Position numbers and translations under genes: made by a program. Shown one piece after another: positions 1 through 8,592 of a DNA stretch of 64,000 nt. The stretch's first letter is position 1. Each line of letters starts with the position of its first letter. Location of the stretch: positions 62,001-126,000 of the forward strand of contig JACRDD010000020.1 of NCBI GenBank assembly GCA_016218685.1, in the 5' to 3' direction. This DNA comes from Desulfobacterales bacterium (GTDB lineage Bacteria > Desulfobacterota > Desulfobacteria > Desulfobacterales > Desulfosarcinaceae). Under the pieces are notes generated by a model. That model was given only the letters and a program-made list of their open reading frames with translations, ran no database searches and was not told the origin of the DNA.

Positions 1-116
1 GGGGGCTGGGAGGCGTGCTGGAAGGGCCATCGGCCTACTTCTGCAAGCACCCGCCGCGGCAGTTCGATGACGATCAAGCCTATCGTTTGATTGAAGCCTT
101 TATCAGGGGCGAGTAG
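1..116 (+). CDS. 3' end of an unrecognised gene
   Basis: A reading frame is open from the window edge to a TAG stop at 114-116 and gives about 37 C-terminal residues, ending in a helical-looking stretch (QAYRLIEAFIRGE). GC usage fits the neighbouring genes. The stop lies 3 bases from the stop of the convergent cyclase gene, so the two genes end tail to tail. I do not recognise the family from so short a fragment. Confidence 0.55.
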   Translation, partial: GLGGVLEGPSAYFCKHPPRQFDDDQAYRLIEAFIRGE

Positions 117-119
117 AAT

Positions 120-1562
120 CTAGTTCGGTCGGCGGCCGATGGCATAGCTCACTTCCACCTTTTCCCGGCCGCCTTCGGCGATCTTCAGGGCTCTGGGTTG
201 CAGCGCCAACGCCACGCTTATCTGTCCCGAGGTTTTAAGATTCTCCAACGCAATTTTCTCGGTGTAGACGGTCTCGATGCGGTCCAGGATGCGTTGGGTC
301 CCCATCACCTTCACTTTGCCGGGGGTCACCGCGGCGCTCTCCAGGATCAAGCCCGAGGGCAAGGCGCCCACCCAATCCACCTGCACGGCCACCTCCTTGG
401 TCGCCGGCACATCCAGAGCGACCTTCACCTCCGAAGGTTCAATGCGGTTGAGGCGCAAGCCGGGCGGCAGAACGATGTTTTCGTTGGAAAGCATGTAGCT
501 GTTCTGGCCGCTGACAGCGCTGCTCAAATCCAGCTTGACCTTCACCTGGTCGAGGCGCAACGAGCCGATCAGGGCCGCGGAACCGCTCAGGTGCAGACGC
601 ACGGTATTGGCCGAAGTGGAGTGGATTTGGGTTTGCGGATCGCGGTTCAGGTACTCCAGGGGCACCTCGATGCTGGTCAGGGTTTCCATGCCTTTGGCGA
701 AGCTGAACCAGACGCCGGCCATGCACAGGACGCAGATCACGGCTGCGATGGTCAGCTCCTTGCTTTCGCGCCGCACGCTCAAGTGATCGTCCTGCGCCCT
801 TGCCGTGCCCAGGTGCTCGGCTAAAATTCTCTCCAACGCCACATTATCGCCGATGGGGGTGAAGATGCTGCCTTTGACCGCCATCACCGATCCCCGCTCT
901 TCGGAGACCACGATCACCAGGGCATCGGACTGTTCGGCCAGACCCGCGGCAGCGCGATGGCGCGTGCCGTAATATTTGGGCAGGTCGTCCCGCAGGCTCA
1001 GGGGCAAGATGCCGCCGACCCGGGTGACCCGGTTGCCCTGGATCAGCGCGGCGCCATCATGGGCCGGGTTACCGTTCCAGAAGACCGATACAAGCATCTC
1101 CTTGGAAACCAGGCCGCCCCATTGAAGTCCGCCCTGGATCATTTCATCCAGACCTTCTTTACCGGGAAACACCATCAGCGCGCCGATGCGTTGCCGGGCC
1201 AGCTCGTACACGCCCTGCACGATGGCCTCGATGGGCATCACTTCGCTTTTCTGGGGAAACTCCCACAACAGGGCGCGCAGATTTTTGGCCTGCAGCACGT
1301 TTCGGATTTCGTTTCGGAAAACGATGATGATGATCAACGTGGCACCGGCAATGATCCCCTGCATGGCCCAGCTCGTGACGATCAACCCCAGGGCCACCGC
1401 CATGCGCTGGAAGATCCACAACAAGGCGATGCCGGCCAGGACGCGGATGACGTTGGTCCCCCGGAAGAGCACATAAAGACGAAAAAGGATGTAACTGTTC
1501 AGCAGTACGTCGATGATGTCTTGCCAGCGGATTGAAAGAAGAAAGGCGAAAAAAGAGTTCAT
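120..1562 (-). CDS. cdaA: Diadenylate cyclase (CdaA type) fused to a YbbR domain
   Basis: Predicted membrane enzyme making cyclic di-AMP from two ATP. Residues 1-85 hold the three hydrophobic helices typical of CdaA. The DisA_N cyclase domain follows at about 95-255, with the catalytic DGA motif (169-171) and RHR (201-203) intact. A further membrane segment (about 272-290) leads to an extracytoplasmic C-terminal part (about 296-480) with the beta-rich pattern of YbbR/CdaR repeats. In Firmicutes CdaA and CdaR are separate neighbouring proteins; here they are one chain. I chose ATG at 1562 because GGGGA lies just upstream; a TTG at 1580 overlapping the previous stop is possible. It follows the DUF2914 gene closely, so the two probably share a transcript. 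Confidence 0.9.
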   Translation of the reverse strand: MNSFFAFLLSIRWQDIIDVLLNSYILFRLYVLFRGTNVIRVLAGIALLWIFQRMAVALGLIVTSWAMQGIIAGATLIIIIVFRNEIRNVLQAKNLRALLWEFPQKSEVMPIEAIVQGVYELARQRIGALMVFPGKEGLDEMIQGGLQWGGLVSKEMLVSVFWNGNPAHDGAALIQGNRVTRVGGILPLSLRDDLPKYYGTRHRAAAGLAEQSDALVIVVSEERGSVMAVKGSIFTPIGDNVALERILAEHLGTARAQDDHLSVRRESKELTIAAVICVLCMAGVWFSFAKGMETLTSIEVPLEYLNRDPQTQIHSTSANTVRLHLSGSAALIGSLRLDQVKVKLDLSSAVSGQNSYMLSNENIVLPPGLRLNRIEPSEVKVALDVPATKEVAVQVDWVGALPSGLILESAAVTPGKVKVMGTQRILDRIETVYTEKIALENLKTSGQISVALALQPRALKIAEGGREKVEVSYAIGRRPN

Positions 1563-1576
1563 GCTTCCCCAGAAGG

Positions 1577-2044
1577 TCAATCGATGACGCTAAAGCGCAG
1601 CGTTTTGATCAATCGGGATTGGGCGTTCCAGATCTCTACCCGCCAGGGGCCTTTGTCCTCTTCGCGCAGTTGGATGCTGCTGTAGGTGGCCCACTTGGGA
1701 GGCTTGATGGTCAACCGTTTGGTAGTGACCAGCTCATCCTGTCGGTACCACTTGTGGTCCACGACGGTGGTATCGGCCACATCGTCGAACAGGGTGTAAC
1801 ACGAGATCCGGCCGGCATTGATCGAGAAAGCCACGGCGATGTATTTGGGTTCATAACCATCGATGGATTCGCACATCACCGCGCGTACCAGCCGAATGGT
1901 CGCGTTACCGGGTTCCGGCGGCGCCTCGGCGGCATGGGCCGGGCCGCTTGCGCCCATGGTCATGCCGGAAAAGAGCAACATCAAGCCGGCCATTCGAGCG
2001 GCGCATTTCCAGCGGGCGGAGCGTTCGGGGATATTCGATGTCAT
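1577..2044 (-). CDS. DUF2914 periplasmic protein
   Basis: A 155-residue exported protein. Residues about 16-39 form a hydrophobic signal segment ending AHA, followed by a small beta-rich domain with the DUF2914 pattern (HKWYRQDELV, then PPKWATYSS, then GPWRVEIW). DUF2914 domains occur in proteobacterial envelope or regulatory proteins and have no known biochemical function. The stop lies 15 bases before the chosen start of the cyclase-YbbR gene, so co-expression and a shared envelope role are likely. Inference: it could help sense wall state together with the YbbR part, but nothing in the sequence proves that. Confidence 0.75.
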   Translation of the reverse strand: MTSNIPERSARWKCAARMAGLMLLFSGMTMGASGPAHAAEAPPEPGNATIRLVRAVMCESIDGYEPKYIAVAFSINAGRISCYTLFDDVADTTVVDHKWYRQDELVTTKRLTIKPPKWATYSSIQLREEDKGPWRVEIWNAQSRLIKTLRFSVID

Positions 2045-2146
2045 GAGCCCATTACTAACGAAAACACTCTTGTTTGCAAGGAAAAATATCGCCTTGGGTT
2101 CAATGAAAGTCCACTTTAAGATTTAAGCCTAACGGAAGGGATTTTT

Positions 2147-2169
2147 TCGGCGCGCGGGGGGTGCGCCGA
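2147..2169. other. GC-rich hairpin with adjacent T/A run
   Basis: TCGGCGC (2147-2153) pairs with GCGCCGA (2163-2169) across a 9-base loop. A run of T lies on its left side on the plus strand. Read along the minus strand the hairpin is followed by A rather than U, so it is not a standard intrinsic terminator for the small gene just upstream of it on that strand. It may still shape the 3' end of that transcript. Confidence 0.35.
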
Positions 2170-2186
2170 GGGAAGATGCAGACCGC

Positions 2187-2336
2187 CTAACCGGGTCTTC
2201 GCAACAGGTCGGCCAGCGTCTTTTCCACGATGATCTCCTTGTTGCTGCTGCGTTCGTGGATCGATTGAATAATGCTCTTGTCCACCACCCATCCGAATCC
2301 GAGTTCGTCGAAAAAGATGATCTCATTTTTCTGCAT
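2187..2336 (-). CDS. Small 49-residue protein, function unknown
   Basis: A short gene with ATG at 2334-2336, TAG stop at 2187-2189 and a strong AGGAGG site about 8 bases before the start. The product begins MQKNEIIFFDELGFGW and continues with a charged, helical C-terminal half ending LADLLRRPG. It has no signal sequence or membrane segment and no cysteine. I do not recognise a family. The perfect ribosome binding site and balanced amino-acid composition are the case for it being real. It stands alone between the DUF2914 gene and the divergent MFS gene. Confidence 0.55.
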   Translation of the reverse strand: MQKNEIIFFDELGFGWVVDKSIIQSIHERSSNKEIIVEKTLADLLRRPG

Positions 2337-2629
2337 GGGAAGTAACCTCCTGAGTGTGGTTGAGCCGATGGCGCAGAAAAATCCTCTCTCTGCCCCATGC
2401 CCCGCCGCAATGGCGCTTTGATCTTAATATCGCCTCCTGGCCCAAGATCTTTAGCCCGCCGCCATCCAAAAATGGCGGCCACCGTTCAACAAGTTCATTT
2501 GACATGCGTTCGGGCTAGACCTTAAAATAACTTTCGATTCACTGGTCTCGGCCGGACGACGGCCTTGCGCGCCTCGTGCCGATCAGCCCAGTTGCCCGCG
2601 AACGCCACCTCCAAGGAGAGATAAACAGA

Positions 2630-3985
2630 GTGGATTCAGATCGAACCGATTCACGCGCCCAACGGCGGACCATCTGGGGCTGGGCCTTGTATGACTGGGC
2701 CAATTCCGCCTTCGCCACAACGGTCATGGGGGTTTTCTATCCGGTTTTTTTCAAGCAGCAGTGGAGCCATGGCGTGGACCCCAACCTGAGCACCGCGCGC
2801 CTGGGGTTCGGGCATGCCGCGGCCAGCCTGCTGGTGGCGGTCATGGCCCCCATGCTGGGCGCCATGGCCGACCAGAGCGGTCGACGCAAAAGGTTCCTCA
2901 TGGGATTTACCTACATCGGTGTGGTCATGACCCTGGTCCTGGCTTTTATTCCCAAGGGCCATTGGATCATGGCGATGCTCGGATACGGCGGCGCCTACAT
3001 CGGATTTGCCGGCGCCATCATTTTCTATGACGCCCTGCTGCCCCAGGTGGCGCCACCGGACCGACTGGACCAGGTATCCAGCCTGGGATACTCGCTGGGG
3101 TACCTGGGCGGCGGCTTGCTTTTATTGCTCAACGTGGCCATGGCGCTCAAACCGGCGCTCTTCGGCATCGCCGACGCCGGTCAGGCCGTTCGGCTGTCGT
3201 TTATCAGCGTGGCCATCTGGTGGGGCCTTTTCGCCCTGCTGACCTTTGCCTGGCTGCCGCCCGACCCCGTGGGCCAACGCCCGCCGGTGGGCCGGCAGAT
3301 CGCCGCGGGCTGGGGCCAGCTCATGGGCACCTTTCGCAAGGTGCGCCGGCTCAAGACCGCCTTTCTCTTTTTGGCGGCCTACTGGTGCTATATCGACGGT
3401 GTGGATACCATCATCAAAATGGCCGTGGATTTCGGCATGTCCCTGGGATTCGATTTCAAGGATCTCATCGTGGCCTTTCTGATCGTGCAGTTCATTGCCT
3501 TTCCGGCCGCCTTGGGGTTCGGGCAGTTGGGACGCCACTGGGGCGTGCGCCGTTCCATCTACCTGGCCCTGGGCATCTACATCGGGGTTACGATCTGGGG
3601 GGCCAGCATGAGCCGGGTCTCGGAGTTTTACGTGCTGGCGGCGGTCATCGGCCTGGTGCAGGGCGGCATCCAAGCCCTGAGCCGCTCCTACTATGCCCGC
3701 TTCATTCCCCGCGAGCAGAGCGCCGAGTTTTTCGGCTTTTACAACATGCTGGGCAAATTCGCGGCCATCATGGGGCCGGCCCTCATGGGCCTGACCGGGC
3801 TGCTGGTCAAGCGCCTGCTGCTGCCGACCGCCCCCACGGCGGAACAGATCCGGTCGGTGGGCTTGCTGGCCACCCGTTCGAGCATTCTGGCGGTGCTGAT
3901 CCTGTTTTTCGTCGGCGCACTGCTGCTGCATTTCGTCGATGAAGAAAAGGGCAAGGCCGAAAAAGAAGGGATTTGCCATGAGTGA
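2630..3985 (+). CDS. MFS transporter, UMF1/Atg22-like
   Basis: A polytopic membrane protein of about 451 residues with roughly 12 hydrophobic helices. The N-terminal signature WALYDWANSAFATTVMG and a long loop before helix 3 are typical of the UMF1 branch of the major facilitator superfamily (related to vacuolar Atg22 permeases). Substrates in this branch are poorly known; amino acids or nucleosides are guesses. I chose GTG at 2630, 11 bases after AAGGAG, over a GTG at 2576 that lacks a site. Its stop overlaps the start of the next gene by 8 bases, so the two are translationally coupled. Confidence 0.8.
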   Translation: MDSDRTDSRAQRRTIWGWALYDWANSAFATTVMGVFYPVFFKQQWSHGVDPNLSTARLGFGHAAASLLVAVMAPMLGAMADQSGRRKRFLMGFTYIGVVMTLVLAFIPKGHWIMAMLGYGGAYIGFAGAIIFYDALLPQVAPPDRLDQVSSLGYSLGYLGGGLLLLLNVAMALKPALFGIADAGQAVRLSFISVAIWWGLFALLTFAWLPPDPVGQRPPVGRQIAAGWGQLMGTFRKVRRLKTAFLFLAAYWCYIDGVDTIIKMAVDFGMSLGFDFKDLIVAFLIVQFIAFPAALGFGQLGRHWGVRRSIYLALGIYIGVTIWGASMSRVSEFYVLAAVIGLVQGGIQALSRSYYARFIPREQSAEFFGFYNMLGKFAAIMGPALMGLTGLLVKRLLLPTAPTAEQIRSVGLLATRSSILAVLILFFVGALLLHFVDEEKGKAEKEGICHE

Positions 3986-6245
3986 AGAGAAGAACATCGA
4001 TCTGGACCCGGAAGCTCAGAAGCTTTTCGAGCAGTTCGGCGGCTTGCAGGCCTTCGATAAAACCAAGACCATGCCGGGCGCCGACCGGCTGGCCCAGAAG
4101 TTGTTGGATGAACAGAAGCGCTACGATGCCATCCGCATCCTCATGGTGCAGACCACCTGGCTGATCAGCCGGTACCTGCGCGACGACCGCTTCGGCGGTG
4201 CCGATGACCAGGAAGCCAAAGCCTTCGCCAACCTCACCACCGCCCTGGGCAAGTTGAGCAACCTTCCCGGCCACCTGGGGTGCATGCTGATCCGCTTCCG
4301 GGGCACGGCCGGCAATCCCGAACTGCCCGACAAATTCGATTATGAAATCGTCCTGGGGCACACGGCCGTGGACTTCACGATCATGCCCCGCATCGTCCGG
4401 CGCAACGGCGACAAATGGGCCAAGCTGCCCGATCAGATGCGCGAAGCCTTCACCATCCTGGCCGATTACGGCGTCAACAACATCTTCGTGCGCCTGCCCG
4501 GCGGTACACCCCAGGAGATGGCCGACATTCAGCTCTGTCTGAAGATTTTGTGCGGCTTCCGGGCCGCCCGCCAAAGCGGCGCCGCCATCACCGTGCACAT
4601 GGACGGAACGGCCCGCACGGTCCCCTTGATCAACGACGAAAACCAGTTTCCCGATCCCAACCTGACCCTGCTGGCCGGCCTGAACCGCCTGAGCGCCAAG
4701 GCCATGGAGGGATTGGTGGAAAAAGTCGATCGCTGGATGCGCCAGCATTCGGCCGCCGCCGTTACCGCCGAAAAGCGCTACACCGGCGTTTATAACGCGG
4801 CCATGGAACTGCCCAAGCTCCAGGCCCAGGTCAAGCGGCCGCCCGTGGAGCTGAACAACGTCAAGTGGCTGATGACCGAAGTCGAGACGGAAAAGCTCTC
4901 TCCGGAAAAGATGCGCCTGGCGCAACTGGCCATGGAGATCGGACAGGCCTCCCCCCAGCAGGTGGCCAAAATGATCCAGAGCGTGTACGGCGAAGATTAT
5001 GCCCGCATCAACAAAGCCCTGCTGGGCGAGCGGCTGCACCTGTCTTCCCACCTGCTCAATGCCGCCGAAAAACAGACCCAGGAGCCCCAGCTCGCCAAGG
5101 AGCTGCTGGGGAACCTGCAAAACCGCCTGGACATGGTCAAGGATCAGGTGATCGACGATATCCATGTGGTGGAAGACACCGGCGAAGAGCGACGGGCCGG
5201 CAAGCAGCCGCCGCTGGAAGCGGTCCACAGCCAGATCTACAACATGGTGAAGTTCTATAAGGGACGCTCGACCACGCGCAAGAAGATGGTGGGCATGGTC
5301 AACCATCCCATCAGTTTCACCGACCGGGACTACACCATCCTCTCCAAGGATTTCCGCATCTCCCTGGAAGATGCCAAGGCCCTGGTTCAGAAGCTCAAAA
5401 ACTGCTTCACCATGGAGGGCCGCTTCAAAAAGAGCGCCTTTGCCGAAGCCGTGGATCATTTCCGCCAATACGAGCAGAAGATCTTCCAATTCCTCTGGGA
5501 CCACATGAAAGACGTGGTCGTGGCCCAGGACCGCGCCGCCTTCCTCAACGCCCTGCAAGCCCTGACCACCCAGATGGACCAGCCCAAGAAGGCGGTCAAA
5601 ATCCTGCTGGAAGATCTGTGCGCCGATCCCAACGTGGTGCGCTATTCGGACAACAAGGCCATCATGCTGGCCAACCTCATCGTGCACCGCGAGAAGTCTT
5701 TGACCGACTACGATATCACCCCCGAAGACATCGTCCTGAACCGCCACAACATCGACAGCCAGGTAGCCCAGTACGCCACCTGGCGCATCGAAAAGGGGCA
5801 CGAGGATTTCTCCACCAAAGTCCAGACGATCCACCGCAAAATGACCGAAGCCCTGCAGCTCGGCCAGACCGGCGATCAGCAAATACCGGCCGCCGTTCTG
5901 ATCAACCTGGAACGGGAGCTTTATATCTTTCTTTCCCTAGTGGTCTGCGAGACCGGCAAGGCCATCTTGCAGTCGGCCGCCGGAGAGTACGGCGATCCGG
6001 CCGCCAGGATCTATCACCAGAAAGAGAGCGAAAACTGCCTGGGCGCCCTGCTGCAAAATTTACGCGTGGCCCTGCGGGGTGTGGGTAGCGTGGGCAGCGC
6101 CGGAGACATTCCGGCTATCGAACGCATCAAGGAGAACGAAGAGAGTTTCGGCCGCCTGAAAAACGACCGCAATTTCCGTGCCCAGGCCAGGATGATCGGC
6201 GAGTGGGTCACTGAGGCGGTCAAGCTAATCAAATTCCGCAGTTAG
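3978..6245 (+). CDS. Large soluble protein of unknown function (755 aa)
   Basis: Begins at the ATG at 3978 (AAGGGA just upstream), overlapping the MFS stop by 8 bases. The product is hydrophilic and mainly helical by composition, with no signal sequence, membrane helix, nucleotide-binding loop or cysteine cluster that I can see. Residues about 60-230 contain a mixed alpha/beta stretch (YEIVLGHTAVDFTIMPRIVR); the rest resembles long helical repeats with many QKLL/KLKN segments. I do not recognise a family. Coupling to the MFS gene suggests linked expression only; a role in transport is not shown. Confidence 0.75.
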   Translation: MSEEKNIDLDPEAQKLFEQFGGLQAFDKTKTMPGADRLAQKLLDEQKRYDAIRILMVQTTWLISRYLRDDRFGGADDQEAKAFANLTTALGKLSNLPGHLGCMLIRFRGTAGNPELPDKFDYEIVLGHTAVDFTIMPRIVRRNGDKWAKLPDQMREAFTILADYGVNNIFVRLPGGTPQEMADIQLCLKILCGFRAARQSGAAITVHMDGTARTVPLINDENQFPDPNLTLLAGLNRLSAKAMEGLVEKVDRWMRQHSAAAVTAEKRYTGVYNAAMELPKLQAQVKRPPVELNNVKWLMTEVETEKLSPEKMRLAQLAMEIGQASPQQVAKMIQSVYGEDYARINKALLGERLHLSSHLLNAAEKQTQEPQLAKELLGNLQNRLDMVKDQVIDDIHVVEDTGEERRAGKQPPLEAVHSQIYNMVKFYKGRSTTRKKMVGMVNHPISFTDRDYTILSKDFRISLEDAKALVQKLKNCFTMEGRFKKSAFAEAVDHFRQYEQKIFQFLWDHMKDVVVAQDRAAFLNALQALTTQMDQPKKAVKILLEDLCADPNVVRYSDNKAIMLANLIVHREKSLTDYDITPEDIVLNRHNIDSQVAQYATWRIEKGHEDFSTKVQTIHRKMTEALQLGQTGDQQIPAAVLINLERELYIFLSLVVCETGKAILQSAAGEYGDPAARIYHQKESENCLGALLQNLRVALRGVGSVGSAGDIPAIERIKENEESFGRLKNDRNFRAQARMIGEWVTEAVKLIKFRS

Positions 6246-6254
6246 ATGTGGTGT

Positions 6255-6351
6255 GTCCATCCAAAAACGGCATCTTGGGCGCCATATCGGTGTTGCCCGC
6301 AAAAACGAACCTGCCTTGATCTGGCGCCCGAGCTACCATTTCTGGATGGAC
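6255..6351. repeat. 97-bp imperfect palindrome between convergent genes
   Basis: Two nested pairs of perfect arms are spaced symmetrically. GTCCATCCA (6255-6263) pairs with TGGATGGAC (6343-6351), and GGGCGCCA (6277-6284) pairs with TGGCGCCC (6322-6329). The 13 bases between the pairs on each side also pair partly. The element fills the space between two converging stop codons, where it could form a bidirectional transcript-end hairpin. It has no T run. It could also be a decayed palindromic repeat element. Confidence 0.6.
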
Positions 6352-6357
6352 AAGGAG

Positions 6358-8334
6358 CTATGGGGGGCTTGGCTTGTTGGCCCGGGCTTTGGCGATTAGG
6401 GCCCGGCGCTCTGTTAAACGGGCCTGGAGCTTGGGGAACTGGTTGACTTCGGTGTGGGGCAGGAACAGGGCCGCGATGTAGTTGTCGTAGTAGGAAGGGG
6501 TTTCGGAGAGTTCGAAGTTGGTCATCATGTTGGTGACCCCCACCACCTGCTGGCGGATGCTGTTGGTCAGGGCGCTCATGCGCGCGCCCAGCAGCGAGCT
6601 GTTGCCCACGTAGATCACCTTTTCCGGTTCCACCTCGGGCAGCAGGCCGATGATCATGGCCCGCTCCAGATCCACGTAGCTGCCGAAGCCGCCGGCCAGG
6701 ATAATCTGCTCCACATTCTCCATGGACATGCCCACCTCCTTGAGCAGCGTCTTGCAGCCGCTGTAGATGGCCCCCTTGGCGCGGATCAGGTTATCGATGT
6801 CGATCTCGTTGATGGTGATGTCGCGGTCGATCTGGGTGGTCTCGCGATAGGCCAGCACATACTCGTAGACATTGTTGTTCTCGCGGATGCGGTCGGTCTT
6901 CAGGTCGCGGTCGAACTTGCCCTGGTTGTCGATCACGCCGGTTTCGAAGAGCGTAGCCACCATGGTAATCAGGCCCGAACCGCAGATGCCTTTGGGGCGC
7001 TGGTTGCCGATGGTCACGATCATGGGCTCCAGGGTCTCGGGGTCGATGGAAAAATCTTCGATGGCGCCCTTGGCGGCGCGCATGCCGAACTGGATGCCGC
7101 CACCCTCGAAGGCCGGCCCGGCACTGCACGCGGCGCAGGCCATCCAATCCTTGTTGCCCACCACCACCTCGGCATTGGTGCCGATGTCCATGAACAGGGT
7201 GAGCTTCTCGGTGCGGTACATGCCGCTGCCCATGACGCCGGCCACGATGTCGCCGCCCACATAGCTCGATACCTGGGGATAGACCAGGGCGGTCACGTGG
7301 GGGTCCAGATCCACCCCCAGATCGGTGGCCCGGAAGGGCGGATAGATCGTGGCCGTGGGCACGTAGGGCGAACGGCGGATGTAGCGCGGCTCCACGGCCA
7401 GCAGCAACTGGGTCATGGTGGTGTTGCCCGCGAAGGTGATCAGGGAGATGTTTTCCCGGCTCACCTTGGATTGCTTGAGCAGGTAACCGAGCACCTTGTT
7501 CACCGTGGCGATCACCACCTGCTGCATGGTCGCAAGCCCACCGGGTTTTTCGGCGAACATGATACGGCTGATAACGTCTTCGCCATAGCTGATCTGACCG
7601 TTGAATTCGCCGTGTTCGGCCAGGGCCTGGCCCGAGACCAGGTCCACCAGTTGGCCGAACACCGTGGTGGTACCGATGTCCATGGCCACGGCATAGTTCT
7701 GGGCCGTAGTATCCCCGGCCTGTACATGGATGATCTGGGTCTTGCCCGAGCTGCGCACCGGCCGGGCCAAGGTAACGGTCACCTTGAAATCCTGCTCCCG
7801 GAAGACGGTGGGGATCTTGCGGATCACCGGCAGCTCGACTTCCAGGCCATGCTCGTTGTGATGCAGGCGCAGGTGGTTGACCAGACGGGTCACATCGGGC
7901 AGATGATCCTGGGCATCGGGGGGCGTGAGTTCCACGTAGATCTTCTCCACGGCCGGCAAAAAGAGCCCCTGCTGCTTGATCTCTTCGAAACCGATTTGTT
8001 GCACGCTGGCGGTGCGCCGGGGTGCCTTGCGCTGCAGGGCCGAGGTGTCGATGGTGGACTCCACCGGCACGCGCACGGTGACATCCCCCTGGACCAAGGT
8101 CTTGCAGGCCAGGCAGTAACCTTTTTCACGATCCTCGGCACTGATGCGTTCTGAGGGCTCGCCCGCTACCTGGCCGCCCTCGACGATCACCCGGCATTTG
8201 CCGCACACGCCGTCACCGCCGCACGAGGCGTTGATGTGCACGCCGGCCGCCATGGCAGCGCGGATAATGCTTTCGCCTTGGGGCACTTCGATCGCTGTAT
8301 TGCTGGGCAGAAAGGTGACGGTGACGTTGCTCAT
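6358..8334 (-). CDS. Corrinoid-protein reductive activator (RACo/RamA-like, DUF4445)
   Basis: A 658-residue ASKHA ATPase of the type that uses ATP hydrolysis to drive electrons onto an inactive Co(II) corrinoid protein, as RACo does for the corrinoid iron-sulfur protein of the Wood-Ljungdahl pathway. The N-terminal domain is a plant-type [2Fe-2S] ferredoxin with C38, C43, C46 and C74/C77. A linker follows, then the actin-like ATPase core with phosphate-binding motifs MDIGTTTV and FMDIGTNAEV and the late GGFGSYVDLERA motif. ATG at 8334 has AAGGAGT 7 bases upstream; an earlier start would add ten residues without a site. It is transcribed away from a siroheme-type ferredoxin gene across a shared regulatory region. 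No corrinoid protein or methyltransferase lies in the window, so the partner is unknown. Confidence 0.88.
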   Translation of the reverse strand: MSNVTVTFLPSNTAIEVPQGESIIRAAMAAGVHINASCGGDGVCGKCRVIVEGGQVAGEPSERISAEDREKGYCLACKTLVQGDVTVRVPVESTIDTSALQRKAPRRTASVQQIGFEEIKQQGLFLPAVEKIYVELTPPDAQDHLPDVTRLVNHLRLHHNEHGLEVELPVIRKIPTVFREQDFKVTVTLARPVRSSGKTQIIHVQAGDTTAQNYAVAMDIGTTTVFGQLVDLVSGQALAEHGEFNGQISYGEDVISRIMFAEKPGGLATMQQVVIATVNKVLGYLLKQSKVSRENISLITFAGNTTMTQLLLAVEPRYIRRSPYVPTATIYPPFRATDLGVDLDPHVTALVYPQVSSYVGGDIVAGVMGSGMYRTEKLTLFMDIGTNAEVVVGNKDWMACAACSAGPAFEGGGIQFGMRAAKGAIEDFSIDPETLEPMIVTIGNQRPKGICGSGLITMVATLFETGVIDNQGKFDRDLKTDRIRENNNVYEYVLAYRETTQIDRDITINEIDIDNLIRAKGAIYSGCKTLLKEVGMSMENVEQIILAGGFGSYVDLERAMIIGLLPEVEPEKVIYVGNSSLLGARMSALTNSIRQQVVGVTNMMTNFELSETPSYYDNYIAALFLPHTEVNQFPKLQARLTERRALIAKARANKPSPP

Positions 8335-8430
8335 GGGGGAACTCCTTATGCCCGGCCCTTCCACATCGGCCGAGCGTTTTAGATCTATTCAAGCGCTCCG
8401 GGGCGCGGCGGCTACCATATCCAATTTTGT

Positions 8431-8450
8431 AAATGGTTTAAACCACATTT
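8431..8450. promoter_or_regulatory. Palindromic site centred on GGTTTAAACC
   Basis: AAATGGTTTAAACCACATTT is nearly symmetric around a perfect GGTTTAAACC core (8435-8444). It lies in the 258-base divergent gap between the RACo-like and sulfite-reductase-like genes, about 100 bases from the RACo-like start. Such a site suits a dimeric repressor or activator; the regulator is unknown. Confidence 0.4.
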
Positions 8451-8509
8451 TCGTGGACTTTCATTTCGCCACCGGTTTATTACTTTCCAAAAGGTTTCCA
8501 ACGATAGGT

Positions 8510-8534
8510 CGTTTGACGATTATTCCGTCAAACG
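8510..8534. promoter_or_regulatory. Perfect inverted repeat, likely operator
   Basis: CGTTTGACG (8510-8518) and CGTCAAACG (8526-8534) form perfect 9-bp arms around a 7-base spacer, centred about 70 bases before the sulfite-reductase-like start. The spacing suits a dimeric transcription factor covering two helical turns. Together with the AAATGG palindrome it makes this divergent gap the most obviously regulated one in the window. Confidence 0.5.
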
Positions 8535-8592
8535 TCATAAAGTAATCTGATTTCAACGCAAAGCGTATCCCTCCGGAAAAGGATGTTCCCGC

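Noticed and set aside
2129-2505. Two longer minus-strand frames of 117 and 60 codons
   Set aside because: They overlap the short gene that has a perfect ribosome site, lack sites of their own, and have Arg/Ser/Pro-rich compositions typical of chance frames in GC-rich DNA.
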